A stretch of DNA of 64,000 nucleotides from JANQPX01 sp965222015 (GTDB lineage: Bacteria; Pseudomonadota; Alphaproteobacteria; Geminicoccales; Geminicoccaceae): positions 310,001 to 374,000 of the forward strand of contig CBDCTL010000022.1 in NCBI GenBank assembly GCA_965222015.1, written 5' to 3'. Made by a program: the position numbers and the translations under genes. How positions within the stretch are numbered: the first letter of the stretch is position 1; every line of letters begins with the position of its first letter. The notes under the pieces are model-generated. The model made no database searches and was not told the origin of the DNA. It saw only the letters and a list, made by a program, of their open reading frames with translations. Positions 19,225 through 27,455 of this stretch are shown here, one piece after another.

Positions 19225-19786
19225 GCATCCCGGACAAGTCGGTAAAGCTAATCAAGAAAAAGGGCTCAGACCGGCCACATGTCCTCGATATCACTTGCCC
19301 GAATGCAGCAAACACCCAAAGATGTGAGGGACTCCGCAGCCTTCGGGTTCGTTTGGTTTTTTGGGCCTGTCGCACAAAGACATCAATGATGCGCGTCACA
19401 TAACCAAGCATTGTTAATATTCGAATAAAGGATTTTTTTCCAGACCCGCTACGCTCGCGGCTGTCAGTATTCGGCTGCTGAACAGACGCTGGCAATGAGT
19501 TTGCTATTCTCACTTGTGACCCAACATTGCCATAACGGCCGATCGATTCGGCGGCCGAAAAGAGTCCAACCCGGTCACAGGCCCTCCAAGGCCTTGCAGG
19601 GCTCGAACGAGGTTCTGCACCTCATGCGTTAGACTAGATTTGAGCTAGGCAATCGAGTATTAGCTGATCTCTGAGGTTCGTTTCTTTTGTCTTTGAACTC
19701 TGTTCATTGTCAGCCAACAAGCAATCAGAACAGAGGCGGCGTTGCAGCTTATGCGACGCCTAGAGGTGACAAAACAGGCCACACAG
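19225..19786. other. Intergenic region of about 560 bases, lower GC, no gene seen
   Basis: No convincing protein-coding sequence. The stretch is more AT-rich than its surroundings and begins exactly where the permease homology stops, so it probably contains a rearrangement or element boundary. A short inverted repeat (cggccgatcgattcggcggccg) lies near 19538-19560. I could not recognise insertion-sequence ends. Confidence 0.5.
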
Positions 19787-20140
19787 ATGGGACGAATGAG
19801 AACGCAAGCGAGAAGAATTTTTGTAGGGCTGCTCTGCTTCTCGCTCGTGGTCTGGTCCGTCGCACCTTCGGCGACGCACGCTCCGAAAGTGCTTCAAACG
19901 ATCAATGATCATCTGGAGATGATTGCCGATCACGGCCATTCCCACGGCTTTGAGGAGGATCTTTTCTGGGCATGGCATGGCCATAGCCACGATGTCGTCG
20001 ACCACGACCACAGCCAAGCCGTGCTCTCGGCAAGCATCGGCGTGAGCGCATTTTACGTGGCCAAAGATAAATGGCGTCTCCGCGCCTCGCGCGGTGACCC
20101 GTTCCGCGACTTCAGGATCGACCGACCTCCAAGGGTTTGA
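19787..20140 (+). CDS. Small His-rich secreted protein, probable metal binding
   Basis: Protein of about 117 residues (from ATG 19787; ATG 19796 is an equally possible start) with a basic N-terminus and one hydrophobic segment (RIFVGLLCFSLVVWSVAPSA) that looks like a signal peptide. The mature part is rich in His and Asp, including DHGHSHGFEED, WHGHSHDVVDHDHS, as in periplasmic metal-binding accessory proteins found beside RND or cation transporters. No known catalytic motif. It precedes a HupE/UreJ-like protein and a transmembrane anchor protein, a set that commonly accompanies heavy-metal resistance genes. Zinc, nickel or cobalt binding is plausible but cannot be told from sequence. Confidence 0.65.
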   Translation: MGRMRTQARRIFVGLLCFSLVVWSVAPSATHAPKVLQTINDHLEMIADHGHSHGFEEDLFWAWHGHSHDVVDHDHSQAVLSASIGVSAFYVAKDKWRLRASRGDPFRDFRIDRPPRV

Positions 20141-20196
20141 TCGGCGCCGCACCTCGCGGCCTTCCCGATCAAACATCTGCTCAATGGAGATCCTTC

Positions 20197-20927
20197 ATGA
20201 CCTCATGTTCATGGGGCATCGGCGCGCTGGCGTCTCGCCGGGCCGTTGCCCTCGGCCTTATGGTGCTCGCGACCTATCTGACTGCCGCCACCCAGGCGCT
20301 CGCCCACAACGTCACCCCGGGTGACGCGGGCTACATCCAGGAAATCTGGGGGGTGCACATCATCCCTTTCATGTATCTCGGCGCCAAACACATGGTGACC
20401 GGATACGACCACATCCTGTTCCTCTTCGGCGTCGTTTTCTTCCTCTACCGGATGAAGGACGTCGCCATCTATGTCAGCATCTTCGCCTTTGGCCATTCGG
20501 TGACGATGCTCGCTGGCGTCTGGTTCGGCTGGGGCGTCAACGCCTATATTGTCGATGCCATCATCGGCCTTTCGGTCGTCTACAAGGCGCTTGACAATCT
20601 CGGTGCGTATCAGCGCTGGTTCGGGTTTCAGCCCAACACCAAGGCGGCGACGCTCATCTTCGGGCTGTTCCACGGCACGGGCCTCGCCACCAAGATCCTC
20701 GACTACCAGATGGCCGAGGAGGGGCTGCTCGCCAACCTCCTTGCCTTCAATGTCGGTGTCGAGATCGGCCAGATCCTGGCGCTTGCGGTCATCCTGATCG
20801 TCATGGGGTACTGGCGGAAATCCTCGTTGCCTTCTTTCGCCAGGCCTACACCGCCAACGTCGTCATGATGTCCCTGGGCTTCATGCTCATGGGCTACCAG
20901 ATCACCGGCTATTTCGTGGCCGCGTAA
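20197..20927 (+). pseudogene. HupE/UreJ-family membrane protein, frameshifted near its 3' end
   Basis: Integral membrane protein of the HupE/UreJ type (about 240 residues expected), a family linked to nickel or cobalt entry and found near metal-resistance genes. It has an N-terminal hydrophobic signal segment, the motif TGYDHILFLFGVVFFL, FAFGHSVTMLAGVWFGW and further helices to GQILALAVILIVMGYW. Around 20815-20830 the frame changes: the final helix (FFRQAYTANVVMMSLGFML, then GYQITGYFVAA) is in another frame, ending at TAA 20925-20927. A one-base deletion is the simplest explanation. ATG 20197 has GGAGATCC upstream. Everything but the last helix could still be made. Confidence 0.8.
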
Positions 20928-20944
20928 CCTTTTGGAGAAAAACC

Positions 20945-21557
20945 ATGTTCAACGCAGAAAAGCCGAGCCTCGAGGAGCTGCCAAGCTCCGCCCAGCTCCT
21001 TCGCTCCACCATCATCGCGGTCGCCGGCGCCGCCGTCATCCTCGTCACCATCATTCTGCCCGCGGAATACGGCATCGACCCCACCGGTGCTGGCCGCGTG
21101 CTCGGCCTGGCCGAAATGGGCGAGATCAAGCAGGAACTGGCCGACGAGGCCGAGCAGGACCGTGCCATCCACGGCGATCAGAAGCTCAAACCTGATCGAC
21201 GACGTCCTCGGGCTGTTCGTCGGCACCGCTCACGCCCAGGACGCGTGGAAAGACACCGTGACCTTCACGCTTCCGCCCGGCGAATACACCGAGGTGAAAC
21301 TCGAGATGGAGGCGGGTGACACCGCTGAATACGCATGGACTGCAGAGGGCGGACGAATCAACTTCGACCTCCATGCCCATGGCGACGGCCAGTCGGTCGA
21401 CTACGAGAAGGGTCGTGGGAAAACATCCGGCGACGGCAGCTTCGAGGCGCCTTTTGCCGGCGAACACGGATGGTTCTGGCGCAACCGCGACAAGGCCGAC
21501 GTGACGATAACGCTTCAGCTCAAAGGCACTTATAGCGCGCTAAATCAAAGCCAGTAA
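20945..21557 (+). pseudogene. Transmembrane anchor protein of a metal-resistance set, frameshifted
   Basis: N-terminal part EELPSSAQLLRSTIIAVAGA followed by a single membrane helix and LPAEYGIDPTGAGRVLGL is characteristic of proteins annotated as transmembrane anchor protein, commonly next to HupE/UreJ-like genes. The C-terminal periplasmic beta-rich part (FTLPPGEYTEVKLEMEAGD, GGRINFDLHAHGD, GEHGWFWRNR) is in another frame. One base too many in the run at about 21187 (ctcaaacctg) explains the shift: removing one A gives DQKLNLIDDVLGLF. ATG 20945 follows GGAG. Function not established; it may hold metal-transport components at the membrane. Confidence 0.75.
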
Positions 21558-21565
21558 CGATCTTG

Positions 21566-21596
21566 CCCTGCACGCGTGCTAAGCGCGTGTGCAGGG
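21566..21596. terminator. GC-rich hairpin after the anchor protein gene
   Basis: The arms ccctgcac (21566-21573) and gtgcaggg (21588-21595) pair with additional GC pairs inward, forming a stable hairpin 8 bases after the stop codon of the anchor protein gene. There is no T run, so it is at best a weak or Rho-assisted terminator, or an RNA-stabilising structure. Confidence 0.4.
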
Positions 21597-21652
21597 TACA
21601 GATGGCAGGTTGCTCTGCGTTCACGCTCGGTCGAAGGTAAAGGGTTTTCCAA

Positions 21653-22072
21653 GTGGAGGGTGTGATCGCATTGGCCGCCTCGGCCTTTCTCGCAGCGACC
21701 CTGCTGCCTGCTTCCTCGGAAGCCATGCTTGCTGGGCTGGTCGTTGCCGAGGCGGCGCCTACAACACTTTTGTTGGCTGTCGCCAGTGCCTTCAACACCG
21801 CAGGCTCCTGCGTCAACTGGCTGCTGGGACGCGCTGCTGAAAGCCTGAAGGACCGGTCATGGTTTCCTGTCAGCGCTGACAGCCTGGAACGTGCACAGGG
21901 CTGGTACCTTCGCTACGGGGTCTGGTCGCTGCTCGCATCCTGGGTGCCCATCGTCGGCGATCCGCTTACCGTCGCCGCTGGCGTCATGCGCACGCCGATC
22001 AAGATCTTCTTGCCGCTGGTCGCCTTTGCCAAGACCGCGCGCTACGCCATCATCGTTTGGTTTCTGTCCTGA
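21653..22072 (+). CDS. YqaA/DedA-like small membrane protein
   Basis: Integral membrane protein of 139 residues in the YqaA family (SNARE-associated Golgi/DedA-related). Features: N-terminal helix with FLAATLLPASSEAMLAGLV, then FNTAGSCVNWLLGR, and the C-terminal signature SWVPIVGDPLTVAAGVMR with PIKIFLPLVAFAKTARY. Start taken as GTG 21653; GTG 21662 is an alternative and the ribosome site is weak for both. It ends the small metal-handling group and reads intact, unlike the two genes before it. The molecular role of the family is not firmly known; lipid transport or envelope homeostasis has been suggested for DedA relatives. Confidence 0.75.
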   Translation: MEGVIALAASAFLAATLLPASSEAMLAGLVVAEAAPTTLLLAVASAFNTAGSCVNWLLGRAAESLKDRSWFPVSADSLERAQGWYLRYGVWSLLASWVPIVGDPLTVAAGVMRTPIKIFLPLVAFAKTARYAIIVWFLS

Positions 22073-22207
22073 GAGCCTGCTCAGCGCGCCGCTCGGTTTC
22101 GGGAGAGTATTGAAGATGCAAACTCATGACATGGCAAAAGCCGCCTGGGTTCCACAGGTGGCCCCGAGCCGGGGCTAACGTAAGGTCCGTTCGGTCCACA
22201 TTTCGTG

Positions 22208-22654
22208 TCATAACAGCAAATAGTGCTTAGATCGCCTTCTGGCAGATTTTGATGAAAAAGGCGGTCGTTGACTGTGAATTGACGTCGTGATTCGATTGAC
22301 TCGATACATTCGAGGAGAACGGATCGATGATGGGCAGGCAAGCAGCGCCTGCTGCGGTTCGTTCAGATGATAGTTCCCTTCCGCGAGATCGAGACGCCGC
22401 AGCGTCACCCGAAACGGGAACTTGACCCCTGACATCACCGCATTGCGGGTGCCAATACCCACCGCCTCCTCGGCGAGATGAATCTGAAACCGCCGAATGT
22501 CGTCGCATGTGGCCGTCTCCGGTGAATGCCCCAGAAAAGCGGCAAATCGTTTGCAGCTCCGGTTATGCGCACGCTGTCCATCCGCCGAAAGCCCGCGAGC
22601 CTTCATGTCCTCGATCATCCGACGGTGAAGAGCGCTGATCTTCTCGGTCATCAT
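22208..22654 (-). pseudogene. Integrase remnant (IS91-associated tyrosine recombinase type)
   Basis: The first 90 or so residues (KISALHRRMIEDMKARGLS, then AHNRSCKRFAAFLGHSPETA and CDDIRRFQIHLAEE) match the SAM-like N-terminal domain of the integrases that accompany IS91-type transposases. Homology fades after FRVTLRRLDLAEGNYHLNEP and no catalytic domain (R-H-R-Y) follows, so this is a truncated, inactive remnant. Start would be ATG at 22652-22654. It marks the right edge of the decayed 17-22.7 kb stretch. Confidence 0.6.
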
Positions 22655-22946
22655 GGCTACTCCCTGATTGAGGTGCACACCCCAATCGTCGGGAAGTCGC
22701 CAAAGGGCTTCAGTAGAAGAATGCGGTGAAAAAGTGCGATCAGCCCGAGTTGCACATCCAGCTATCGCGAAGCGATTTAGTGTTTTGGCACTCACTCGCC
22801 GTGAGGTTTCCAGCAGGTATCTGGCCGAAAGCAGACCCCAGGCTTCATGTCGTTCGTCTGAACGGATACCGCGGCAAGCGGACATTCTTGGTTCATGCCG
22901 CGTTTCGTGCTGTGCTGCTATCTCTGTTCCATGAGGGGGTGACGGC

Positions 22947-23681
22947 ATGACGGAGACGAAGACCGCCCTGGTGATCAGCGCGCATGCCGCGGACTTCGTC
23001 TGGCGCTGCGGCGGCGCGATCGCGCTGCACCAGGAGCGCGGCTATCAGGTGACGGTCGCCTGCCTTTCCTTCGGCGAGCGCGGCGAGAGTGCCAGGCTCT
23101 GGAAGGAGCCGGGCATGACGCTGGAGAAGGTGAAGGCCGCGCGGCGCGAGGAAGCCGAGAACGCGGCGAAGGCGCTCGACGTCCATGACATCCGGTTCCT
23201 GGATCTCGGCGACTACCCGCTCGATCTCGACCGCGAGGCGAAGTTCAGGCTGGTCGACATCGTCCGCGAGGTGCAGCCGAACTTCATGATGTCCCATTCC
23301 AAATACGATCCCTACAACACCGACCACATGTACGCGACCGAAGTGGCGATGGAGGTCCGGATGATCGCCCAGGCCTGGGGGCACAATCCGGGCGAGAAGG
23401 TGCTTGGTGCTCCGCAGCTCTATCTGTTCGAGCCGCACCAGACCGAGCAGATGGGCTGGGTGCCGAACGTTTTTCTGGACATCACCGATGTGTGGGAGAG
23501 GAAACGCGCGGCCATCGAATGCATGGAGGGCCAGCACCATCTCTGGGCCTATTACACCAACGTCGCCGAGAACCGCGGCAACCACTTCCGGCGCAATTCC
23601 GGCGGCCAGGCGGGCGGCCGCCCGGCGAAGTATGCCGAAGCCTTCCAGGCTGTCTTTCCCCGCTGCGTGGACGAGCTGTAA
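22947..23681 (+). CDS. galB: 4-oxalomesaconate hydratase (GalB-like, PIG-L fold)
   Basis: PIG-L-fold, metal-dependent hydratase that converts 4-oxalomesaconate to 4-carboxy-4-hydroxy-2-oxoadipate in gallate/protocatechuate 4,5-cleavage pathways. It carries the GalB-type variant of the metal motif, ISAHAADFVWRCGGA (AHxxD), plus CLSFGERGESARLW, SHSKYDPYNTDH, GEKVLGAPQLYLFEPHQTEQ and ECMEGQHHLWAYYT. The length of 244 residues is normal. ATG 22947 follows GAGGGGGTGACGGC. It is the first of four tightly spaced genes whose other members fit the same pathway, which strengthens the assignment over a generic PIG-L deacetylase. Confidence 0.85.
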   Translation: MTETKTALVISAHAADFVWRCGGAIALHQERGYQVTVACLSFGERGESARLWKEPGMTLEKVKAARREEAENAAKALDVHDIRFLDLGDYPLDLDREAKFRLVDIVREVQPNFMMSHSKYDPYNTDHMYATEVAMEVRMIAQAWGHNPGEKVLGAPQLYLFEPHQTEQMGWVPNVFLDITDVWERKRAAIECMEGQHHLWAYYTNVAENRGNHFRRNSGGQAGGRPAKYAEAFQAVFPRCVDEL

Positions 23682-23683
23682 CA

Positions 23684-24640
23684 ATGTCGGACACGGCCCA
23701 TCTCGGACATGTCGAGCTCTACACCGACAAGTTCGAACAAAGCCTGGATTTTTTCACTGATGTCTACGGCCTCACGGAGAGCGGTCGCGATCGCAACGGC
23801 GATAGCGTCTACTTGCGCGCCTTCGACGACTACGAATTTCATACGCTGAAGCTGACGCGCCACGAGACCACCGGCGTCGGCCATATCGGCTATCGCGCGT
23901 CCTCGCCCGAAGCCCTGGCGCGCCGGGTCGAGGCGATCGAGAAGGCGGGCTTCGGCCTCGGCTGGCATGACGGCGATCTCGGCCACGGCCCCGCCTTTCG
24001 GTTTCAGGACCCGTTCGGCCATCTGTTCGAGATCTACTGGGAAACGAAGCGCTACGTCGCGCCCGAGGGTGAAAAACCGGTGCTCAAAAACATCGCGCAG
24101 CGTTTTCACGGCCGCGGCTGCTGCCCGCGCCGCCTGGATCACGTCAACCTGCTCGCCGAGGACGTCACCGCCTTTCGCGACTTCATGTTCGCCTGTCTCG
24201 GCGCGCGCGTGACCGAGCAGATCCTGCTCGACAACGGCCGGCTCGGCGGCTGCTGGTTCACGGTCAACAACAAGGGCTACGATCTCGCCTGCACCGAGGA
24301 GCATGGCGGCGGCGAGGGGCGCCTGCATCACGTCACCTATGTCACCGACCAGCGCGAGGACATCCTGCGCGCCGCCGACATTTTTCTGGAGAACGGCATC
24401 CACATCGAGACCGGCCCGCACAAGCACGCGATCCAGGGCACCTTTTTCCTTTATGTCTGGGAGCCCGCGGGCAACCGTGTCGAGCTCGCCAACGCCGGCG
24501 CGCGGCTCATTCTGGCGCCCGACTGGGAACCGGTCACCTGGACCGAGAGCGAGAGAAAAAAAGGCCAGGCATGGGGCCTCAGGACCATCGAGAGTTTCCA
24601 CACCCACGGCACGCCGCCGGTTCCGCCAAAGAGGAAATGA
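23684..24640 (+). CDS. Type I extradiol (catechol 2,3-dioxygenase-like, VOC) dioxygenase
   Basis: Ring-cleaving, Fe(II)-dependent dioxygenase of the vicinal oxygen chelate superfamily with two VOC modules (about residues 5-125 and 150-275). Expected metal ligands are visible: His in RLDHVNLL, His in RLHHVTYVTD and Glu in GNRVELANAG. The length of 318 residues fits. It starts 2 bases after the galB stop and ends 2 bases before the aldolase start. In the known gallate and protocatechuate routes the ring is opened by type II (LigAB or GalA) enzymes, so the actual substrate is open: a carboxylated catechol whose meta-cleavage product feeds GalB is likely. Confidence 0.85.
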   Translation: MSDTAHLGHVELYTDKFEQSLDFFTDVYGLTESGRDRNGDSVYLRAFDDYEFHTLKLTRHETTGVGHIGYRASSPEALARRVEAIEKAGFGLGWHDGDLGHGPAFRFQDPFGHLFEIYWETKRYVAPEGEKPVLKNIAQRFHGRGCCPRRLDHVNLLAEDVTAFRDFMFACLGARVTEQILLDNGRLGGCWFTVNNKGYDLACTEEHGGGEGRLHHVTYVTDQREDILRAADIFLENGIHIETGPHKHAIQGTFFLYVWEPAGNRVELANAGARLILAPDWEPVTWTESERKKGQAWGLRTIESFHTHGTPPVPPKRK

Positions 24641-24642
24641 TC

Positions 24643-25314
24643 ATGAATGTCGTCGTGCAGAACTTCGAGCGCGCGGATCAGGCGGTCATCGAGGCGCTTG
24701 GCGAGGCGGGGGTTTCGACCGTGCACGAAGCGCAAGGCCGGACCGGGCTGTTGGACTGTTCCATGCGCCCGATCTATGCGGGTGCGCGGGCCGCGGGCTC
24801 GGCGGTGACCATCTCGGTGCCGCCCGGCGACAACTGGATGGTGCACGTGGCGATCGAGCAGGTGAAGGCGGGCGACATGCTGGTGCTCGCCCCGACGTCG
24901 CCCTGCCAGATGGGTTATTTCGGCGATCTGCTCGCGACCTCGGCGATCGCGCGAGGCTGCAGGGGATTGGTCAGCGACGGCGGCGTGCGCGATGTGCGCG
25001 ACCTCACCGCGATGCGCTTTCCCGTCTGGTCCTCCTCGATCTCGGCCGCGGGCACGGTCAAGGAAACGCTGGGCTCGGTGAACCTGCCGGTGGTCTGTGC
25101 AGGGACGGCCGTGCATCCGGGCGACGTCATCGTCGCCGACGACGATGGCGTCTGTGTGGTGCCGCGCGGCGACGCGCCGAGCGTTCTCGAAGCGGCCGAG
25201 AAGCGGCTGGCCGCCGAGGATGAAAAACGTGAGCGCCTCGCCGCCGGCGAGCTCGGCCTCGATCTCTACGACATGCGCGGCCGGCTGGAGGCCAAAGGCC
25301 TGAAATATGTCTGA
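24643..25314 (+). CDS. 4-carboxy-4-hydroxy-2-oxoadipate aldolase (RraA-like, GalC/LigK type)
   Basis: Class II metal-dependent aldolase that splits 4-carboxy-4-hydroxy-2-oxoadipate to pyruvate and oxaloacetate. The RraA-like fold shows STVHEAQGRTGLLD near residue 30, GSAVTISVPPGDNWMVH, the active-site loop GDLLATSAIARGCRG and the metal-site motif GLVSDGGVRDVRDL, then VHPGDVIVADDDGVCVVP. ATG 24643 is preferred (GAGGAA upstream); ATG 24637 overlaps the dioxygenase stop. The stop overlaps the galD-like start by 8 bases. Context with galB and galD supports this reaction over the RNase E regulator RraA. Confidence 0.85.
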   Translation: MNVVVQNFERADQAVIEALGEAGVSTVHEAQGRTGLLDCSMRPIYAGARAAGSAVTISVPPGDNWMVHVAIEQVKAGDMLVLAPTSPCQMGYFGDLLATSAIARGCRGLVSDGGVRDVRDLTAMRFPVWSSSISAAGTVKETLGSVNLPVVCAGTAVHPGDVIVADDDGVCVVPRGDAPSVLEAAEKRLAAEDEKRERLAAGELGLDLYDMRGRLEAKGLKYV

Positions 25315-26368
25315 CGGCATCCGCTGCATGTGGATGCGCGGCGGCACCTCCAAGGGCGGATATTTTTTGGACTTCGACCTTCCGAATGATCCCGAGCGGC
25401 GTGATGCCCTCCTCCTTCGCATCATGGGCTCGCCCGACCCGCGCCAGATCGACGGCATGGGTGGCGGCGATCCGCTGACCTCGAAGGTCGCGGTGGTCCG
25501 TCCGTCGAGCCGGCCGGACGTCGACGTCGATTATCTGTTCCTCCAGGTGTTCGTCGACCAGCCGATCGTCACCGACGCCCAGAACTGCGGCAATATCCTC
25601 GCAGGCGTCGGCCCGTTCGCGATCGAGCGCGGCATCCTGCCCGCAGATAGTGGCGAAACCGAGGTTCGAATCTACATGGAGAACACCGGCCAGATCGCGA
25701 TCACCCGCGTGGCCACGCAGGATGGCCGTGTCCGCTATGACGGCGATGCTCGCATCGACGGCGTTCCCGGCAGCGCGGCCGCCGTGCCGATCGAGTTTCG
25801 CGACACGGCAGGCTCCACCTGCGGCGCGCTCTTGCCGACGGGCCATCCGGTCGATGTGATCGACGGCCTCGAGGCGACGCTGATCGACAACGGCATGCCC
25901 TGCGTGGTTCTTCGCGCATCGGATATGGGCATCACCGGCGATGAAAGCCCGGTCGAGCTTGAGGCGAACGATGGCCTGCGGGCAACGTTGGAAAAAATCC
26001 GCCTGCAGGCGGGCCCGATGATGAACCTCGGCGACGTCGAAGAAAAAACTGTGCCGAAAATGACCATGGTCAGCCCCCCGCGGCTTGCGGGCGGTGCCCT
26101 CTCGACGCGGACGTTCATCCCGCATCGCTGCCACAAGTCGATCGGCGTTCTGGGCGCCGTCAGTGTCGCCACCGCCTGCCTGACGCCGGGCGCCGTCGGC
26201 AGCGACGTGGCACGGCTCCCGGCGGGCGAAGCCAAGAACCTTTCCATCGAGCATCCGAGCGGCGAGATGACCGTGATCGTCCATGTCGGCGCCGACGGCG
26301 GCGTCGTCCGGACCGAGGTGCTGCGCAGCGCGCGAAAACTGTTCGACGGGATGGCGTTCCCGCGATGA
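25307..26368 (+). CDS. galD: 4-oxalomesaconate tautomerase (GalD-like, PrpF family)
   Basis: PrpF-fold isomerase that interconverts keto and enol forms of 4-oxalomesaconate. Family motifs are CMWMRGGTSKGGYF at the N-terminus, IDGMGGGDPLTSKVAVV, TDAQNCGNILAGVGPFAIE with the conserved active-site Cys, and HRCHKSIGVLGAVSVATAC in the C-terminal half. 353 residues. It overlaps the aldolase gene (ATGTCTGA) and closes the four-gene operon. Together with the hydratase and aldolase it gives a complete route from a ring-cleavage product to pyruvate and oxaloacetate, lacking only the lactonase or dehydrogenase that some branches need. Confidence 0.88.
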   Translation: MSDGIRCMWMRGGTSKGGYFLDFDLPNDPERRDALLLRIMGSPDPRQIDGMGGGDPLTSKVAVVRPSSRPDVDVDYLFLQVFVDQPIVTDAQNCGNILAGVGPFAIERGILPADSGETEVRIYMENTGQIAITRVATQDGRVRYDGDARIDGVPGSAAAVPIEFRDTAGSTCGALLPTGHPVDVIDGLEATLIDNGMPCVVLRASDMGITGDESPVELEANDGLRATLEKIRLQAGPMMNLGDVEEKTVPKMTMVSPPRLAGGALSTRTFIPHRCHKSIGVLGAVSVATACLTPGAVGSDVARLPAGEAKNLSIEHPSGEMTVIVHVGADGGVVRTEVLRSARKLFDGMAFPR

Positions 26369-26448
26369 CTTCAGGCCTTCCGCCGCTGTCACCTTAACGG
26401 ACGAATGTCGGCATCGCGGCGGCGTGCAGCCCTGCCTGCAACGCCCGA

Positions 26449-27333
26449 TCAGTCCCCGGCGCGCGCACGCCAGAAGGCGGATTGCCGGGCGCCGTCCTGG
26501 CCGCCGAAACCTGCGGCGGCGCTTTCGTCATAGCAGGCGAGCGCCGCCTTCGTGACCGGCAGATCGGCACCGAGTCCTTCGGCTTCGGCGAGCATGGTCC
26601 TCAGGTCCTTGCGCATGCCGTCGATGTCGAAAGTGCCGGGGATCGGTTCGCCGGAGAGCGCCTTCGCGACCACTTCGGGGCGGTTCTTCAGGACGTTGGG
26701 GCCGGCCGAGCTGTCGCCGATCATGTCCACCAGGCGCGCCTCGCCGAGGCCGAGCGAGCGGCAAAGGGCGAGCGCTTCGCCGAGGGTCTGCCAGTAGACG
26801 GCGAGCGGCAGGTTGATCGCGAGCTTGACGCTGGACCCAGCACCGACCGGGCCGACATGCTCCAGCCTTCGGCAAAGCGCGTCGAGCACCGGTCGCGCGC
26901 GCTCGACATCCGCCGCCTCGCCGCCGGCGAAGCCCAGCAGCTTGCCACCCTTCGCCGGCGCCACCGTGCCGCCGACCGGGCATTCGACGAAGGCGCCGCC
27001 GGCAGCGCGCACCCGCTCCGCGAGCGCGCGCTCGGTCTCGGGGCGGACCGTGCTCATCTCGATCACCAGCCTGCCGTCGAGCTTTTTCGCGAGCAGCCCG
27101 TCGGCACCGTCATAGACCGCCTCGATCGCGGCCGCATCGGTCAGGATGGTGATGATCACGTCCGCTGCCTCGGCGAGCGCCGACGGGCTCGTGCACGCGA
27201 CAGCGCCCTTCGCGGTCAGATCGGCGAGCTTGTCCTCGCTCCGATTCCAGACCAGCACGTCCCTACCGGTCTCCATCAGACGCTCGGCGATCGCCGCCCC
27301 CATGCGCCCGACTCCTGCAATGCCGATCTTCAT
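26449..27333 (-). CDS. NAD(P)-dependent beta-hydroxyacid dehydrogenase (HIBADH family)
   Basis: Complete member of the 3-hydroxyisobutyrate/2-hydroxy-3-oxopropionate dehydrogenase family, 294 residues. It has the Rossmann motif IGIAGVGRMGAAIAERL, the substrate-binding motif FVECPVGGTVAPA, the catalytic-Lys region GAGSSVKLAINLPLA, and the C-terminal cofactor-side segment GTFDIDGMRKDLRTML. It faces the galD gene tail to tail and is divergent from an ABC-type binding protein. The substrate is not predictable; oxidation or reduction of a hydroxy-acid side product of the ring-cleavage route is possible. Confidence 0.82.
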   Translation of the reverse strand: MKIGIAGVGRMGAAIAERLMETGRDVLVWNRSEDKLADLTAKGAVACTSPSALAEAADVIITILTDAAAIEAVYDGADGLLAKKLDGRLVIEMSTVRPETERALAERVRAAGGAFVECPVGGTVAPAKGGKLLGFAGGEAADVERARPVLDALCRRLEHVGPVGAGSSVKLAINLPLAVYWQTLGEALALCRSLGLGEARLVDMIGDSSAGPNVLKNRPEVVAKALSGEPIPGTFDIDGMRKDLRTMLAEAEGLGADLPVTKAALACYDESAAAGFGGQDGARQSAFWRARAGD

Positions 27334-27383
27334 CGGTGTCGTCCTCCCTGTTTCCTCCAGCCCATCATCTGCCGCCGATGGAC

Positions 27384-27401
27384 ATCATACTGCCGAATGA
27401 T
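27384..27401. promoter_or_regulatory. Inverted repeat ATCAT-N8-ATGAT between divergent genes
   Basis: A perfect 5-base inverted repeat with an 8-base spacer lies in the 122-base divergent gap between the HIBADH-type gene and the binding-protein gene. Its size suits a dimeric repressor, for example of GntR type, controlling both genes. This rests on symmetry and position only. Confidence 0.3.
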
Positions 27402-27455
27402 ACACTGGATGCATAAGAAGCGCCGACGGCGCAAGAAATGAGCAGGGAGAAGACG

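Noticed and set aside
19225..19786. Complete insertion sequence
   Set aside because: No transposase frame and no matching terminal inverted repeats; only a composition change and a homology break are visible.
22947..23681. N-acetylglucosaminyl deacetylase (generic PIG-L annotation)
   Set aside because: The AHAADF motif variant and the neighbouring aldolase and tautomerase genes fit 4-oxalomesaconate hydratase.
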